The notes: a model not told the origin generated them from the letters alone. DNA of 64,000 nucleotides from Isoetes taiwanensis (GCA_021234155.1 JAJEKV010000006.1:11619317-11683316), one strand, 5' to 3'; shown: positions 1 to 11,595, numbered from the stretch's first letter. Translations and numbers: made by a program.

Positions 1-1370
1 AGACATAGCATTCGCGCAAGTCGACGGGGTCCTTAGTACGCCCCAATCACTTCCACAACTTATCCCGGTAAGCATCGCGGTCAAAAGCCTTTGCGAAATC
101 CACAAAGCAACAAGACAAATTCCTCGGCCGATTCCGCTATCCTCTATGAGTGTTCGCAGAGTGAAGATATGGTCAATAGTAGAATGCCGGGGCTGAAGTG
201 CTCAATGCGAAATTCGCGACTTCCATCCATCCTCTTCCAAAGTGTCAATCGGCCGCCAAGAATCCCGCAAGCAACTTGGCAAAGACGTAACCCACCATAA
301 TGGTACGATAGTTGGCTCAATGCGGGGGTCCCCCGCTTTGTATATGGGCACAACTCTACCGGGTAGTCCAAAGGTGGGGAAGCCTTCTTGCAATGCCCCG
401 TTGAAGAGTGCCGGGAGAACCGGCACCATTGGGGGCCCGCCCACTTGAGAAGCTCGCCGCAGATACCATCCAAATCTGCTGCCTTCCCCGCTAGCGAAAA
501 GCTGCAGGCCCATTATCACATCCCTTCGCAATGACCGCTAGGGCCCGGCTCATGAGGTAATCGGGTGCCCGGCTTCCCATTGGGTCATACAAATACCGCA
601 AGTATCTCACCCATTGTTCCGGTAATATTTCCCCGTATCGGCAAAGCTACTCAAGACCTTTCTCCGTATGTCTCTAGGGTGGCGGGTCTAGAAGACCAAA
701 CATCTGCTGGGTCGGGTTCAAGTTCAAGGTACCGGGCTTTCTGGTCTCTGGAGGAAGGAGCTTTATTGGACGGATGGCTCATTCAATGCTAATCGGTGGG
801 GTCCAGCACTTGGCGAGCCATCGCTTTCAGGCTCCGACATTCGGCTACTCCAACTGCTGGTTGCGGGGAAGGTGGTTGCAGCCCTCGTGGATCTACGAGC
901 CGGCTCCTCCCAGCATCCGTCCCCTACCGGCGAGCTTCACCGGACCGCCTGGCCGCTGAAGTGGGGGAGTTGCGCGCGACTTTCAGCTCATGCTCAAGCA
1001 TCCTCCGATAGACCGCATGATCATAGTCCGTGACGCGAACCTGCGGTACATGGGGTGTCAGGGGCTTATGGGCGCCTGGCTCCCGGCCAATCTATCCCGC
1101 AAGAACAAAATATGGTCCTGAAGTCTACTCGGCCCCTACCAATTCGTCTCCATTAACCGGAAGCGAAAGTGATCAAGGTAGGCATTGCTCGCCCAAGGCA
1201 GCATCATAATCCACCACACCGGGTGTCGCCGTTCTCCGCCCTGCCAAGTGAAGCGGCCGAGGATCGCCACCGTGCCAGCCCATTGCAAATGACCAGTCAA
1301 AGATATCGCCTCAAAGAATGTAGCCCGCCATACCGCGGTCACCGGTCGCCATCCGACGCCTTTGGCCAAA
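1..1370 (-). pseudogene. LINE-A: broken reverse-transcriptase region of an L1-type LINE
   Basis: Remnant of the ORF2 of a non-LTR retrotransposon on the minus strand; its 3' part lies outside the window. Near 30-110 the minus strand reads FVDFAKAFDRDAYRDKLW, the RT block also seen in LINE-C at 13150. At 144-531 two overlapping frames carry the pre-RT block (DGICGELLKWAGPQ in one frame, ALFNGALQEGFP and VVPIYKAGDP in the other), so at least one frameshift separates them. Positions 560-1370 hold weaker, heavily interrupted sequence that I assign to the same copy only by position. It has many stops and no intact frame. It belongs to the same broad family as the LINEs at 6.8-22.4 kb. The family call is firm; the right boundary is uncertain. 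Confidence 0.75.
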
Positions 1371-4300
1371 CCATCTCAGCGGGTCCATTTGCAACACATC
1401 CTCAGCTAGAGGTGCTAATTTTGGGATCTCGCTTCTTAGTGCAAGTAATTAAATCCAACTACCAGATTTGTTCACTAATTCTATGGTTGAGATTCGATGT
1501 GGTTGAGTTTAGGGCTACTATGGGTCGATGGTTTTACTAAAGTAGCGTGCAACCATTTGAAGGGGCCTCCGCCACAAGAAACAAAAATGTGTTCGGAAAG
1601 CTTTGTTTGGCTTTTGATTTATGGATTTTAGAATCGGCCCTTGTCGGTCCTGATCGGGTGCATGGGTTGTGATGTTGTGCACAAACCGAGGCAAATTTGG
1701 TTCTACTAGGTTCAAAGAAAAATACGTGGCGCGGGAAAATTGGAGACAACATGTGGAAACTCCGGGCAATTGGATCGCCATCGAGCAAAAGACAAAGAAG
1801 TGCGCGAAGCAGGGGCAAGGATTTGCAATCGGCTATGGAAAGCATAAGCAGTTGGGTAGCTGATTTCATGCTTTGACGAGTTGGGTCCAAGATTTGAACA
1901 GTTTTCATGGCGTTATCCATAGGAAGCAGCGTTTATAGTTCGGCTCTGATTTGCTGGCGTTATCCGTAGGAAGTAGGGTCTATGGTTTGGCTGTGATCCC
2001 TGCTTTGAACATTGTATTGTTTTATGTAACAATGAGGACTTGCAGGACCGGATTGAAATTGTAGAAGAACGAGTCCCTTTTTTTATTGGCACATGAGTTG
2101 AACATTGATTCTATGGAGTACGCAAAGTTGTAAAACGAGATATGTTCAAATAAGGACAGCACCATTCAGGAAAACAAGGGGTATTGTTTCACGGCTCCTT
2201 AGTGCAAACTCTCGGTCTTTTTGTTGATTTGGCTTGCTTTTTTTACGGTTCAGGTATTGAAGGGCACTAAGAATAACAAGGAAAATCTAAAATTCTTTGT
2301 TGGTTTAAGACAATACGATTTAAAACGAAAGCGTTTGTTAAGACAATAAATTGTTAAGATAATAAAGAAACTAACATGAAGTTGCCTGTTTCTTAAATCA
2401 GAGCGTGTTGAACCTAGAACCATGTGGAATTGGATATTGGGTTTTGACTGCATCTCAGGTTCCCATTGCATTTCTTATTACGTGCTGAATGGATATATAT
2501 GTCTGCAGAACTGTGCAAGAAGAACACATTATTACGGAGGTATAAGTCAAAACATTCTGCATTCTTCTTTTTGGGAAGACAACAAATCCTCATTGTTGCT
2601 TGCATTCTTTGCTGGAGTATTGGAGTTAGCCGTTAATCCTATTGTTTTGGAAATTGGAATGCACCCTTGGGTAAGTATTGAGAGGTGGGAACTTGAAAAT
2701 GTATAAGATTTTTCGATCAATAAATCAGGTAATGGCACAATTATGGCTCACTGGAAGCACGTTTAGCCTTCCATCAGAACGTCATGGCAGGTGACGTGCT
2801 TCTTATTCAATAAACAATATGTTGGGTTCAATAAAGAATCTATCTATTTGCTTTGGATTTGGCAGGAATTGATGTTTCTGGAATGCTATAATTGTTTTTT
2901 TTTGGGGTTCTTTTTTTGGGGGTCCAAGAGACCCGGTGCACAAGAACAAATATCCTATTTTACCACTACATGTGTCCTACCTGCACAAGACTATACCATC
3001 CATGTCAAGAATCATGAGGGATGCTGCTCAGCTAATATTCGAACATGTAAGTTTGAGATGGTATTTCGATCCCACTTATAGATGTTTACCTTCTATGGTA
3101 ACAACAAAACACAGATGTGCAGCTCCTCCATGAGTCATTCGCAAGAACCAATATGTTTGAACTATGATGTCAAGATGTTCTTGGCATATGTCAAATTCTG
3201 CAATGGCATTGCCCAATTTGACAGGGCATGCATGAAGAAACATAAAACAAACTGACCCAAAGGTGCCTTGCAGTTGCAAGGCAAAGACGAGCAATGATAT
3301 GTGGTACAGAAGAAGATGTGCCAAATTAAATATGTATTTGTCTATATCTACATTACATGTACTCCATAATATAAGCAAATTAGAAGGTCTTTCCAAAGAA
3401 TAAACATAAAATTGTAATTCAAAATTGTAATTCATGTCTTTTTCAACTGTAAAATGTCAATTTCCTTAAAGAGTATTTGTCAAGTCCCTTAAGGATATAC
3501 ACGATATAATGTTGAATTGTTAACAAAATCGATAATTATGTTACGTATCATTTTCAAAGATGTCTTTAATTGTTAAACGAATACATATTATATACAAACA
3601 TGTTGAAAAACAAGAAAACCTCCAATTTCAGCTAACAAAACTAGGGTTATAGGGAATGTTGTGCAAAAACAATGTCAAAGATGGTTACTGCATACGTCAA
3701 GCATATAGTAATTGTTTCAACCATCTTTGATAACATTTTTCAACCATCTTTGACAATATTTTAAATGCTGATAAACCCAATGAACATATAGGGTTTGCCA
3801 TCGTAATGGCACATGCCAAACTTGGAGAAGGCCAAAGGCCCTTCAGTTGTATCAATAAATGCAAATGTTGCTGATGAATCAAAAGACATGCAAATAGCTA
3901 GGTGGAAAACATTTGCTAAAGTTCAAGAAATAAGTTGGGACACAATTTGAAGAGAACATAAAATATGCTCCCAACAAGTTTCCCTGGGATGCATATTGAA
4001 GACACCATAACATATGCTCTCAAAATTGAAGACAACATAAAATATACTTCCAACAAGTTCTGCTGGATTGTGCAAGTTTTCAACATTTACAAATTATCAA
4101 ATTGTGCCCAACAACGCTGGGCACCATAACTAGTTTGCAATATGCCCTAGAACACCATTCAACATGTGGTTGACAAAAAATTCTTTATTTTTTTGGAAGC
4201 AGATAGAAATAGCGATTAGAACTATGTCATAAAACTTGCAAAACAATGAAAACATTTTGATGAAATTTCACGCCATTAAAACCCACATGTGTGGCATATG

Positions 4301-4650
4301 CCCCATCGCATGTGTGACACATGTTAAGGGGAGAGCACCCCATCCCAAATGCCTATTAATAGGTATTTGCCATAAACCCCACTTGCCGTGTGGCAAGGCA
4401 TCATTGGACCAAGTGGTCCAATCGCAGACCAAGGCCCCAATTTTGAGGCGTATATAGAGGAGAGAGCTTAAACTCTAAAACCTTTTAGGTTTTAAGCTAG
4501 CATCGACTTCGAAGCCTTCTGGAGGTCATTTTGGGCCTTGGACCAGAAATCAGTCTTAGAGCTCGAGTAGAGCTCACATATCTAAGGCGCTGCATGATGT
4601 TAGATGATCATGGTATGATACTCTATTTTGCACCCCTTGTGTATGGGGGT
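1371..4650. other. Stretch without a recognisable gene
   Basis: Mostly AT-rich. Several open frames of 60-120 codons occur on both strands (for example a 94-codon plus-strand frame at 2422-2706), but none has a motif I recognise, and opposite frames are equally open. A TATA-like TATATAGAGG lies near 4450, next to a short inverted repeat around 4480. I see no RNA gene. Confidence 0.5.
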
Positions 4651-4683
4651 AAGGGGGGTAGAGGCCTCTCTCTCTCTCTCTGT

Positions 4684-6608
4684 GGAAGCACATTTGATGA
4701 TTGGTTTGATATAGAGGATGGGTGCATGACCATCTCATTAGAAGGAATTGGAGAGTCTGAGAAACGAAAAAAGAGCTCTATAGAACATATATAAATGCTA
4801 TACTCCAAGAAGCCAAGCATCTTTAGGAAGGTGTATCTTTAAGCAGGGAGACATTTAATAAGCAGGATGCGACTTAGCTCCTATAGACTTGGCTGGAAGT
4901 GGGACGTTGGAGTAATATTCATCATAAAGTTAGATAATATGATGTTTCCTATAGAAACATCATCATAACTAACTTTTAACATAAATAGGGTATGGAAGAC
5001 ACAAAAATTATGTTCCTTTAAGAGAAATTAACCCTTTTACTTATGAGGTTTCACTTAAAAATTTTGAGCTTGCCAAAATGGGCTCCACTACAACCCCATG
5101 AATAACTTATATAATGTTCATGTTCCTCAACTAAAAACCTTAACCCAAGATGTTATCCTTGCTAAATTGATATTTTTAAACCCCCTCCCACTATTAGTTT
5201 TTCATTTTTTTCTAAGTTATTAAAATTCTAAAATGGGCTTCACCAAAGATGCCCTTGAAGGAACAACCTTCCTACCTCATTGCCAAAAGTGGTCCTGGGA
5301 GAACCTTAGGAGTAATGGTCCACTTTTGGCAAAAAAGTTTTTTTGATCACTATCTAAAAGTTGCATAACTAGTTATTCTAGACTATTCCATTGTTCTATT
5401 GTCCGCCAACCCCCTATGAGAAAACTTTTCCATATTTTTGTTATCATAGTTTGAGATTCTTTTCCAAACTTCAAGTTCTACAAGATTAGTTCGAACCCTT
5501 CATGTGAAGTGAATGGCCGTTGTATTATGATCTTGACGCTATGTTGTTGATTGTTCCCTTCGTACCATTATATATGATTGATTATATGTATGTTGCTTGC
5601 TCCCATTACATAAGCCATGGAGGTCCATTGCCCTCGAGAAGAACAACAAGAAGCCATCCATTTTTCATCAGATCAACTGGAGCACCACCAAGTTGATGTC
5701 AAAATGGATGGCTTCTGTTGATCTCCGTACCAATCTCGTTGCATGAGTGGACCTCCATAGCTTATATGATGGGAGCATTGTATAGGTATGCTCACCACGG
5801 CGGGTGAGAACAAAGATCAACAACATAGCGATCAAATCATAATATTCACCACCATAGCATCACATGAAGGTTCTAACCCAAGTTTGGAAAGAATCTCAAA
5901 CTATGACCTCGAAAATATGGGAAAAGTTTTTCTCATAGGGTAAAATTGTACGGGGTGAATCTCTAGAATAAGTAGTTAGATAACAATTAGATAGTGATGA
6001 AACTTTTTTTTTTGCCAAAATTGGACCATTACTCATGAGTTGCACCAGGACCACTTTTGGCAAGCCCAAAATGCCCCCAAGCGCATCTTTGAGTGAAGCC
6101 CATTTTTAGAATTTTAATAACTTCAAAATGAAAAACTAATAGTGGAATCGAGCTTAAAAATATCAATTTAGCAAGGATAACATCTTGAAATACCCAATTA
6201 GTTGAGGAACATGAACATTAGAGCAGTTATTCATGAGTTGTAGTGGAGCCCATTTTGGCAAGCTCAAAATGCCCCCTGGTGCACCTCATAAGTAAAAGTG
6301 TCATAACATTTTTTTGGAACATAATTTTTAAGACGTATACCTTATTTATAAGAATATGATGATGTTTCTATATGAAATATGAGGGAAATTTTTAAGGAAA
6401 ACCCAACGCCCATAAGGGTTAAGTCTATAACCCCTCGCACACCATATTAAATGTCTTCCATTAAAGATACACCTTCCTAAAGATGCTTGGAGACGAGGTT
6501 GCCCCCGCCGTGTTCTATAATCTTTTTTCCTCACTAAGGTGACGATCATGCCTAATGAGATGGTCATGCACCCATCCCTATATCAAACCAATCATCAAAT
6601 GTGCTTCC
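4684..6608. repeat. Giant inverted repeat (foldback), arms of about 0.9-1.0 kb
   Basis: The two halves are imperfect reverse complements. The left end GGAAGCACATTTGATGATTG (from 4684) pairs with its complement ending at 6608. The stretch with GAGCTTGCCAAAATGGGC near 5070 pairs with 6250, GCCAAAAGTGGTCCTGG near 5280 pairs with 6050, and GAAGCCATCCATTTT at 5650 pairs with 5702-5715. The loop is only about 12 bases, near 5679-5690. Indels make the arms unequal (about 995 and 918 bases). A (CT)10 run lies against the left end at 4663-4682, and GA-rich sequence lies just beyond the right end. No coding frame is conserved between the arms. It could be a foldback transposon or an inverted duplication; a transcript would fold into a long hairpin. 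Confidence 0.85.
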
Positions 6609-6711
6609 ACAACCGTAAGCTATCATCTCCCATCTCTAACTCCACCCCCTCATCCCTCATCAGAATTGGAATAAGTCCCCTATTCTAAGAGAGAGAAGGC
6701 CTAGGCCCACG

Positions 6712-6715
<4 letters not shown>

Positions 6716-6746
<31 letters not shown>

Positions 6747-6799
6747 TGTAATGGGAATTACATATGTCTAACTACTAGAGAGAGAGAGAGAGAGAGATG
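6716..6799. repeat. Two (GA)n microsatellite tracts at the 3' end of LINE-B
   Basis: Perfect GA dinucleotide runs at about 6716-6742 and 6776-6797, separated by some 33 bases. Read on the minus strand they are (TC)n tracts directly downstream of the LINE-B 3' tail. Confidence 0.95.
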
Positions 6800-6815
6800 A
6801 AGTGAAGTGTATTAA

Positions 6816-6846
6816 GTCTTTGGGAGGCCTCAAAGGCCTAAAAGAC
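6816..6846 (-). other. 3'-terminal hairpin of LINE-B
   Basis: GTCTTT pairs with AAAGAC across an inner AGGCCT / AGGCCT pair, followed on the minus strand by TTAATACACTTCACTTCA and then (TC)n. The same arrangement recurs at LINE-C (11616-11644) and in weaker form at LINE-E (22402-22412), so it is probably the RNA end recognised by the element's RT. Confidence 0.6.
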
Positions 6847-9401
6847 AACCAAAATTTTTACACAATATCATAAAAGAGTAGATGAGTTTCGTAGTCCTCA
6901 TCTAACTCATCGCCTCACTCAACATATCTTCATCATCTAAGATACTATTTAATCTTTTTCAAACAATTCTCTACATCTCAAGAATTCTAATAAGTATTCC
7001 CCAATCTTATCTCCCTTCCATATTGAAGAAGGTAATGAAGATCTTTTAGCTTGAACCCCATGTCGCGCCCTCAAAGAATGATATGCACTACAACGGCAAT
7101 GTGTGATCTTCATCTTCTATTTGTTCTTCTCCACAAATCTTGCAATATCTCTCTGCCTCTAGGAACAATATGCCCCCATCTCCCGCCCCACCCCCGCATG
7201 ATGTGAACTTAGACTCTAATCCTCCCTATTGCATGTCTTTTTCTTTTTATGGAGATATTTTCCCTCGTAGATATTTCGCCATTTCCAAGCCGTGGTTCAT
7301 GTTTTGCCTGTACATAATCATCTTTGTTTTAGGTTGAGACCACATCTTCTTATATACCTTATCAAAAATCCATTGTCTCAAATTATCCTTTATGAGAAGG
7401 GCATCCCCGCCAATCAATATCCCATTTCTTTAACCACTTAATCACATCCCGAACCATCCTTTATCCTTACTACCCAAAAGAGCTCTATGAGGAAGTCGTA
7501 GGTTATCCATGGTCACACCTTTTTCAAGTATCTAATGCATCCGACCAATGCTTCTCCTTCTAAAGGCATAAGCCCACATTCCGTCAACATCATCTCATAA
7601 GGGGTTTGAGCTTTTACACCTAATTCAAGGCGTATGAACTTTTTCAAGATCTGCTCCAAATCACCCCATAGTCCCTGTGGAAGGATGGGCCCCCATATCT
7701 CACTCCCATATAGTGCTACACTCGACAAGTGACACAAAAGTTTCGCTTGAGCCACCAAGACCATAAGTGAGCTTCCCCGCACAAACTTTGCATAGCATAA
7801 AGAGCCCTATGGCTTCCATCAATTCTCTGCTGGATACATGTATTCCATCTATGGTTTCGCGGAAAAATCAGTCCTAAATACTTATATGAATCACAAGTAC
7901 TCACCGCTTTTCTTTGTATTGAAATGAGCACTCTTGTTTAAGCCGCACCTACCGCCATGATATTTGTCTTCTAGGTTCACCTCGCATTCCCAAAGATCAC
8001 AAAAGTGGGCTAATCCATCCAAATGTTTCGCATGGAGTCCGGTGATCGAGCAAAAAATGACCACGCCATCAAGATACATCGCAGAGTTGCACTACATAAC
8101 CATGAATATCCGGCCCCTTCGACAATCATATGTAGCCAGCCTCAAGACCGCCAATAAATAATCCAAACAGTAGGTGACATTGGGCAGCCTTGCTTGACCC
8201 CAATGTTACTATCAATATATTCTCGATTTTCTATAGAAAGAGGAAAGGAAAGTCAGATAGTACCTTTTCATATAGCACTTGCACCGCTGCTCGTAATTGC
8301 TCGAACTCCCAAATTTTATCTAATATGTCCCATAGTCGAGGTCTAGGCACTTTATCGAAGGCTTTTCAAATCTACAAAGGCTACATAAGCAGTTTCTTGG
8401 TCCCCTTCACTCGTCAAATATAGATTTGAGCACCGTGAGATGATCTATCGTGGATCTTCCAAAATTCTAAAAGACGCCTGTTTTCGCATCTTTTGTGATT
8501 GATCTCCGCCCATGTACTTATTCTCTTTCCTCCAAAGATGGATGCCAAAGAACTTTGTTAACAATCCGGGCTACCAATATTGTTCTATAGTTATTAATAT
8601 CACCCACGCACCTCCTTTATGTACGTGTATCACCCGGCTTACTCGCCACTCCGCTGGCATTCCCTCGCTTATTGCTTTTGTGAACGTATCAGCAATGATT
8701 GATGGAGTTTTGGCCCCGCCCATTTCTCAGATGCTCGCACAAAGGCCTTGAATATCCTTTGCCTTTACCATTTGCTAGTCGTGATATGCCATCACCACTT
8801 CTTCACAAATTAACAAATTTAAGCCGATTATGTCAATAGAGCTAAGTATCCCGCCTCAATGATGATAAAGGTTGTGTACATGCTTCCAAAGGACATCCGG
8901 ACTAGAGGGAACTCCCTTTTCGCTTTTACGCAATGTGTTCCGTGTTTTTAGGATCGATAGGTAGCTATTGCATAGAAACTCTTGCTTATGATAGATAAAT
9001 CGCCTTTTCTTTTGCCTAAGTATCTTCCCTCGTAAGCTTTTTCTATATTGTTCTCTAGCCACCCCATCACTACTCCTCCATTTAGATTTTGCTTTTTACA
9101 AGCGTAATCATACCATGCATTACATGGTAGCCCTTTCATACTTCGCTTGGAGGTAAAACCTCAGAAGCGGTCCCCTCGATAGTGTGTCACATAATTGCTT
9201 GCTAGCCATTGACAAGTCTCAGGTTCCATTTAATGGTTGTCGATCTTTGCTCCAAATTTTAGCCTCGATAGCATTCTTTCAAACTAGGCCCGAGGTAATA
9301 TTTGGGTCAGCATGATATTCTCTCGCTTTGCACTCGGGTGCATTGACAAAGAATGGTTAGTTTCAATGGACAATGGTCTCATTCCAACCGCTTCTCCTAT
9401 C
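6847..9401 (-). pseudogene. LINE-B ORF2, reverse-transcriptase and C-terminal part (broken)
   Basis: This continues the ORF2 that starts at 10163. On the minus strand I see the linker (KGLPCNAWYDYACK near 9139-9098), RT blocks (FDKVPRPRLWDIL near 8350, GVKQGCPMSP near 8200), the catalytic block near 8079, the thumb region (YKYLGLIFP near 7880) and SVALYGSEIWGP near 7715. A finger-like segment with CKIC and a following H and C lies near 7120-7150, and an acidic C-terminal tail runs to about 6847. Stops and frameshifts interrupt it throughout. The catalytic YADD box reads YLDG here, so two of its four residues are changed and this copy could not be active. The frames fit one original ORF of roughly 1,100 codons with its endonuclease part; that length is an estimate. 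Confidence 0.8.
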
Positions 9402-10163
9402 TCAAAAATCTATTACTTGATGTAACGTAGATCTCGCCATTATAACATAATCAACAATGCTTCTGGATCTACATGTGGTTCTTTCCGTCCCTGGAAATCT
9501 GGCCAAACCATTACATATAATCATATTAGTACTACAACATAATGTTAACAAAAACCGACCTGTTTTAGTAATGATGTGATCTTGTGAGTATCTATTCCAA
9601 CCATTTGCCGCTAATTCGACATTGTCCATTTGTTCTAACCAAAGCAGATCATGCATGTCTATATAAACTGCTGCCTGTTTTTCACCTGTTCGGCCATTAA
9701 AGTCTCCAGCTAAAATCACTTCTCCCTTATTTTGAAAATCCATAATGTCTTGTTCAATCCCAAAGAAAGGATCGTCCTGTGAGGCTTCAGTTTTATTATA
9801 AACTTTTTGATGTCTCGGGGCAAAGTAACAAATGGCCATGTAATATACTGCTTTTGAACCATTTATTTCCAACCACATATATTGGCCGTTTTTATCATGT
9901 TTAATTCCTGTCACAATTTCTCTATATCTTGTTCGTACATAACATGCCAGTCCACCATTACCAATATCTGTTGCTCCAAATCTGTTACTTCTAACTGAAT
10001 AAATTAAATCAAACTCAGGTATACTAGGTAGAGCATATAACTCATGTTCTTTGGTCTCCAGGAAGCATATCATATCTATATCTGTTAAGATTTCCTGCAT
10101 CGTAATTACTTTTTCTATTGTCAGTCTATTAATGTTCCATATGATTATGCTGAGACCTCCCAC
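9402..10163 (-). CDS. LINE-B ORF2, APE-type endonuclease domain (open, 253 codons)
   Basis: N-terminal part of ORF2, an apurinic-endonuclease-like nuclease that nicks the target DNA to prime reverse transcription. The start Met at 10163 lies 30 bases after the ORF1 stop. Family residues are visible: the Asn in IIWNINRL (about residue 11), the Glu in FLETKE (about residue 36), Asp and Asn in LAGDFNGRTG (about residue 155), and the block SIVDYVIM (about residue 236). The frame ends shortly after that block, before the expected SDH motif, so it is truncated by a stop or frameshift. The next frame downstream continues the element. It is open for 253 codons while the RT part is ruined, so this is a relatively young but dead copy. 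Confidence 0.8.
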   Translation of the reverse strand: MGGLSIIIWNINRLTIEKVITMQEILTDIDMICFLETKEHELYALPSIPEFDLIYSVRSNRFGATDIGNGGLACYVRTRYREIVTGIKHDKNGQYMWLEINGSKAVYYMAICYFAPRHQKVYNKTEASQDDPFFGIEQDIMDFQNKGEVILAGDFNGRTGEKQAAVYIDMHDLLWLEQMDNVELAANGWNRYSQDHIITKTGRFLLTLCCSTNMIICNGLARFPGTERTTCRSRSIVDYVIMARSTLHQVIDF

Positions 10164-10193
10164 GATGCCCTATTCAGTAATTATTGCCTTCCC

Positions 10194-11150
10194 TTATGCC
10201 CATTTACCTGCTTGATTCTTCAGTTTTGCCTCTTTGAACTTTTGAGCTTCTTGTTTTCTCTCTTGCATTTGCTCTTTAGTCAAATCTTCATTAACCCATA
10301 TGAACTTCCCTTTCAGATTGTGCTTGTGTTTCAGAACTTGCAGTCTCGTCTCACGATTAGCAAACTTTACCAAGATATGACGTGTTCCCTTCTCTTTTCT
10401 ACCAATTCTAAATGCTTCCATGATTTCTGTTTTAGCCATTTGCATATCATTTGTAAGAAAAGTTTCCACTACTTCCTTGGTTATCTCGTTCTCCTTCTCA
10501 GGCAGCCCGACTATTCGTAAATTCAGCATTCTCTGTTTCCTTTCTTGTGTTTCCACGTATTTATCAAATACGTCTCTGAGGTTGCTTAATTCCGCCATCG
10601 TGGTTTCTGCCCCTGTTTCAAATGCTCTTTCTTTTATTTCCAGCAGTCCGGATTTTAGTTCATTCATTTCCTCCTGTAGTTGCCCAAAGTTGTTTGCTTC
10701 CGATGGTTTCTCTTTCATTTCTAGCAGTTCAAACTTAACCTCATTCAGCTCTTCCTGCAGTTGTAAGAAATTGGAGTGCAAAGCATCATTTTCTGATCTT
10801 AAGTTCTTAATCTCATCAAAGAGTTTAATCTCCCTGATAGCTGATTCTTGTCTGAAGTTAATGAGTTCTGTCATGATATTGTTCAGGGTTTCTTTGATGC
10901 TTCCAGATTGTTCGCTATCTAAATCAGAAAAGGATGGAGTCCCCTTGCCATTAACAGATACCGAATCCTTATCTCCTGATTTTCCCTTATCTGCTCCTGC
11001 AATATTATCCTGCAGAGATTCAGCTGGGTCCAAAGCCACGCTTTTATCAGAGATCTTCTGCTTTCGATTTACTTTTGCTTGCTTCTTAACTGCTTCTGCA
11101 TTATCTGTGAGATCCGTAATCGCCCTCGCTAAGTCCGGAATCCGCAGGAT
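10194..11150 (-). CDS. LINE-B ORF1, L1 ORF1p-like RNA-binding protein
   Basis: ORF1 of an L1-group LINE, expected to be a trimeric nucleic-acid chaperone that coats the element RNA. The open frame runs from a stop near 11150 to 10194. No ATG lies between that stop and GTG at 11039, and the only nearby in-frame ATG is upstream of the stop, so the N-terminus is probably damaged. Counting from 11039, residues 1-50 are polar, residues 50-165 form a coiled coil with heptad-like Leu/Glu repeats (LQEELNEVKFELLEMKE and a second similar repeat), and residues 165-230 are RRM-like (MLNLRIVGLPEKENEITKEV). The C-terminal domain has IWVNEDLTKEQMQERKQEAQ. This order matches the L1 ORF1p (Transposase_22) family. 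It lies 30 bases upstream of ORF2. Confidence 0.82.
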   Translation of the reverse strand: MLRIPDLARAITDLTDNAEAVKKQAKVNRKQKISDKSVALDPAESLQDNIAGADKGKSGDKDSVSVNGKGTPSFSDLDSEQSGSIKETLNNIMTELINFRQESAIREIKLFDEIKNLRSENDALHSNFLQLQEELNEVKFELLEMKEKPSEANNFGQLQEEMNELKSGLLEIKERAFETGAETTMAELSNLRDVFDKYVETQERKQRMLNLRIVGLPEKENEITKEVVETFLTNDMQMAKTEIMEAFRIGRKEKGTRHILVKFANRETRLQVLKHKHNLKGKFIWVNEDLTKEQMQERKQEAQKFKEAKLKNQAGKWA

Positions 11151-11159
11151 TCAGCCGGA

Positions 11160-11552
11160 AATAAGCATCCGCTTTTTTTTATAGCCGATTTGGACGCTCG
11201 CAAACCAAAGATCCGCCTTTTGCTACCGCTTTTCCTTTTTCGGTTTTGCCATGTTGAACCCTCGCCAGTTTGTGTGGATCGCCCCGACTCGTAAAACCTC
11301 GCCGGCCGGCCAGCACCGCTATCTCGACCGCATTACACGCTTTTAGAGTCGCCGACAAGATGCCTGCTTTCCCAAAATCGCAGACCAGAGTAACCACTGT
11401 AAACTGCCAGAAAAATATCTGACTACTGTAAACTATCAGCAAGATGCTTGTTTGCCGAATCCCCAGGCCGAATAACATGCACAGAACAAGTCGAATCCCT
11501 TGCCCAGAATCACACGTGGTCACAAACAACGAAGTTCCTCTGCTTCGGATGA

Positions 11553-11554
<2 letters not shown>
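11160..11554 (-). other. LINE-B 5' leader
   Basis: Between the (TC)n tract and ORF1. A 116-codon minus-strand frame (11529-11179) ends in a basic, Gly/Lys-rich stretch (HGKTEKGKAVAKGGSL) and may be a frameshifted ORF1 N-terminus or plain 5' UTR. The element's 5' end appears to abut the (GA)n tract at 11554. Confidence 0.5.

Positions 11555-11591
<37 letters not shown>
11555..11591. repeat. (GA)n microsatellite between LINE-C 3' end and LINE-B 5' end
   Basis: About 18 GA units. On the minus strand the LINE-C 3' tail reads directly into (TC)n, which reads directly into the LINE-B 5' leader. Confidence 0.95.

Positions 11592-11593
<2 letters not shown>

Positions 11594-11595
<2 letters not shown>

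Larger units (their letters stand above)
6798..11554 (-). mobile_element. LINE-B: near full-length L1/Tx1-like non-LTR retrotransposon
   Basis: On the minus strand the order is 5' leader (about 11554-11160), ORF1 (11150-10194), a short spacer, ORF2 with an APE-type endonuclease (10163-9402), reverse transcriptase (about 9140-7500), a C-terminal CCHC-like finger (about 7150) and a 3' tail ending at 6798. The copy is about 4.75 kb long. It is flanked by (TC)n on both sides: 6716-6797 downstream and 11555-11591 upstream. Only ORF1 and the endonuclease part of ORF2 remain open; the RT region has frameshifts and stops. An ORF1 with coiled coil plus L1 ORF1p-like domain is typical of animal L1 and Tx1 elements and differs from the zinc-knuckle ORF1 of most plant L1s. 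Confidence 0.85.

Noticed and set aside
1136-1369. 77-codon minus frame as a separate gene
   Set aside because: No motif, and it is in line with LINE-A; I treat it as part of that decayed copy at best.
5640-5720. MicroRNA precursor at the centre of the large foldback
   Set aside because: The stem continues for nearly 1 kb, far longer than a typical plant miRNA hairpin, with no sign of a single precise duplex.
10420-11184. 254-codon plus-strand open frame, Ser/Leu/Phe-rich
   Set aside because: It is the antisense shadow of LINE-B ORF1, whose minus-strand frame has coherent domain order.
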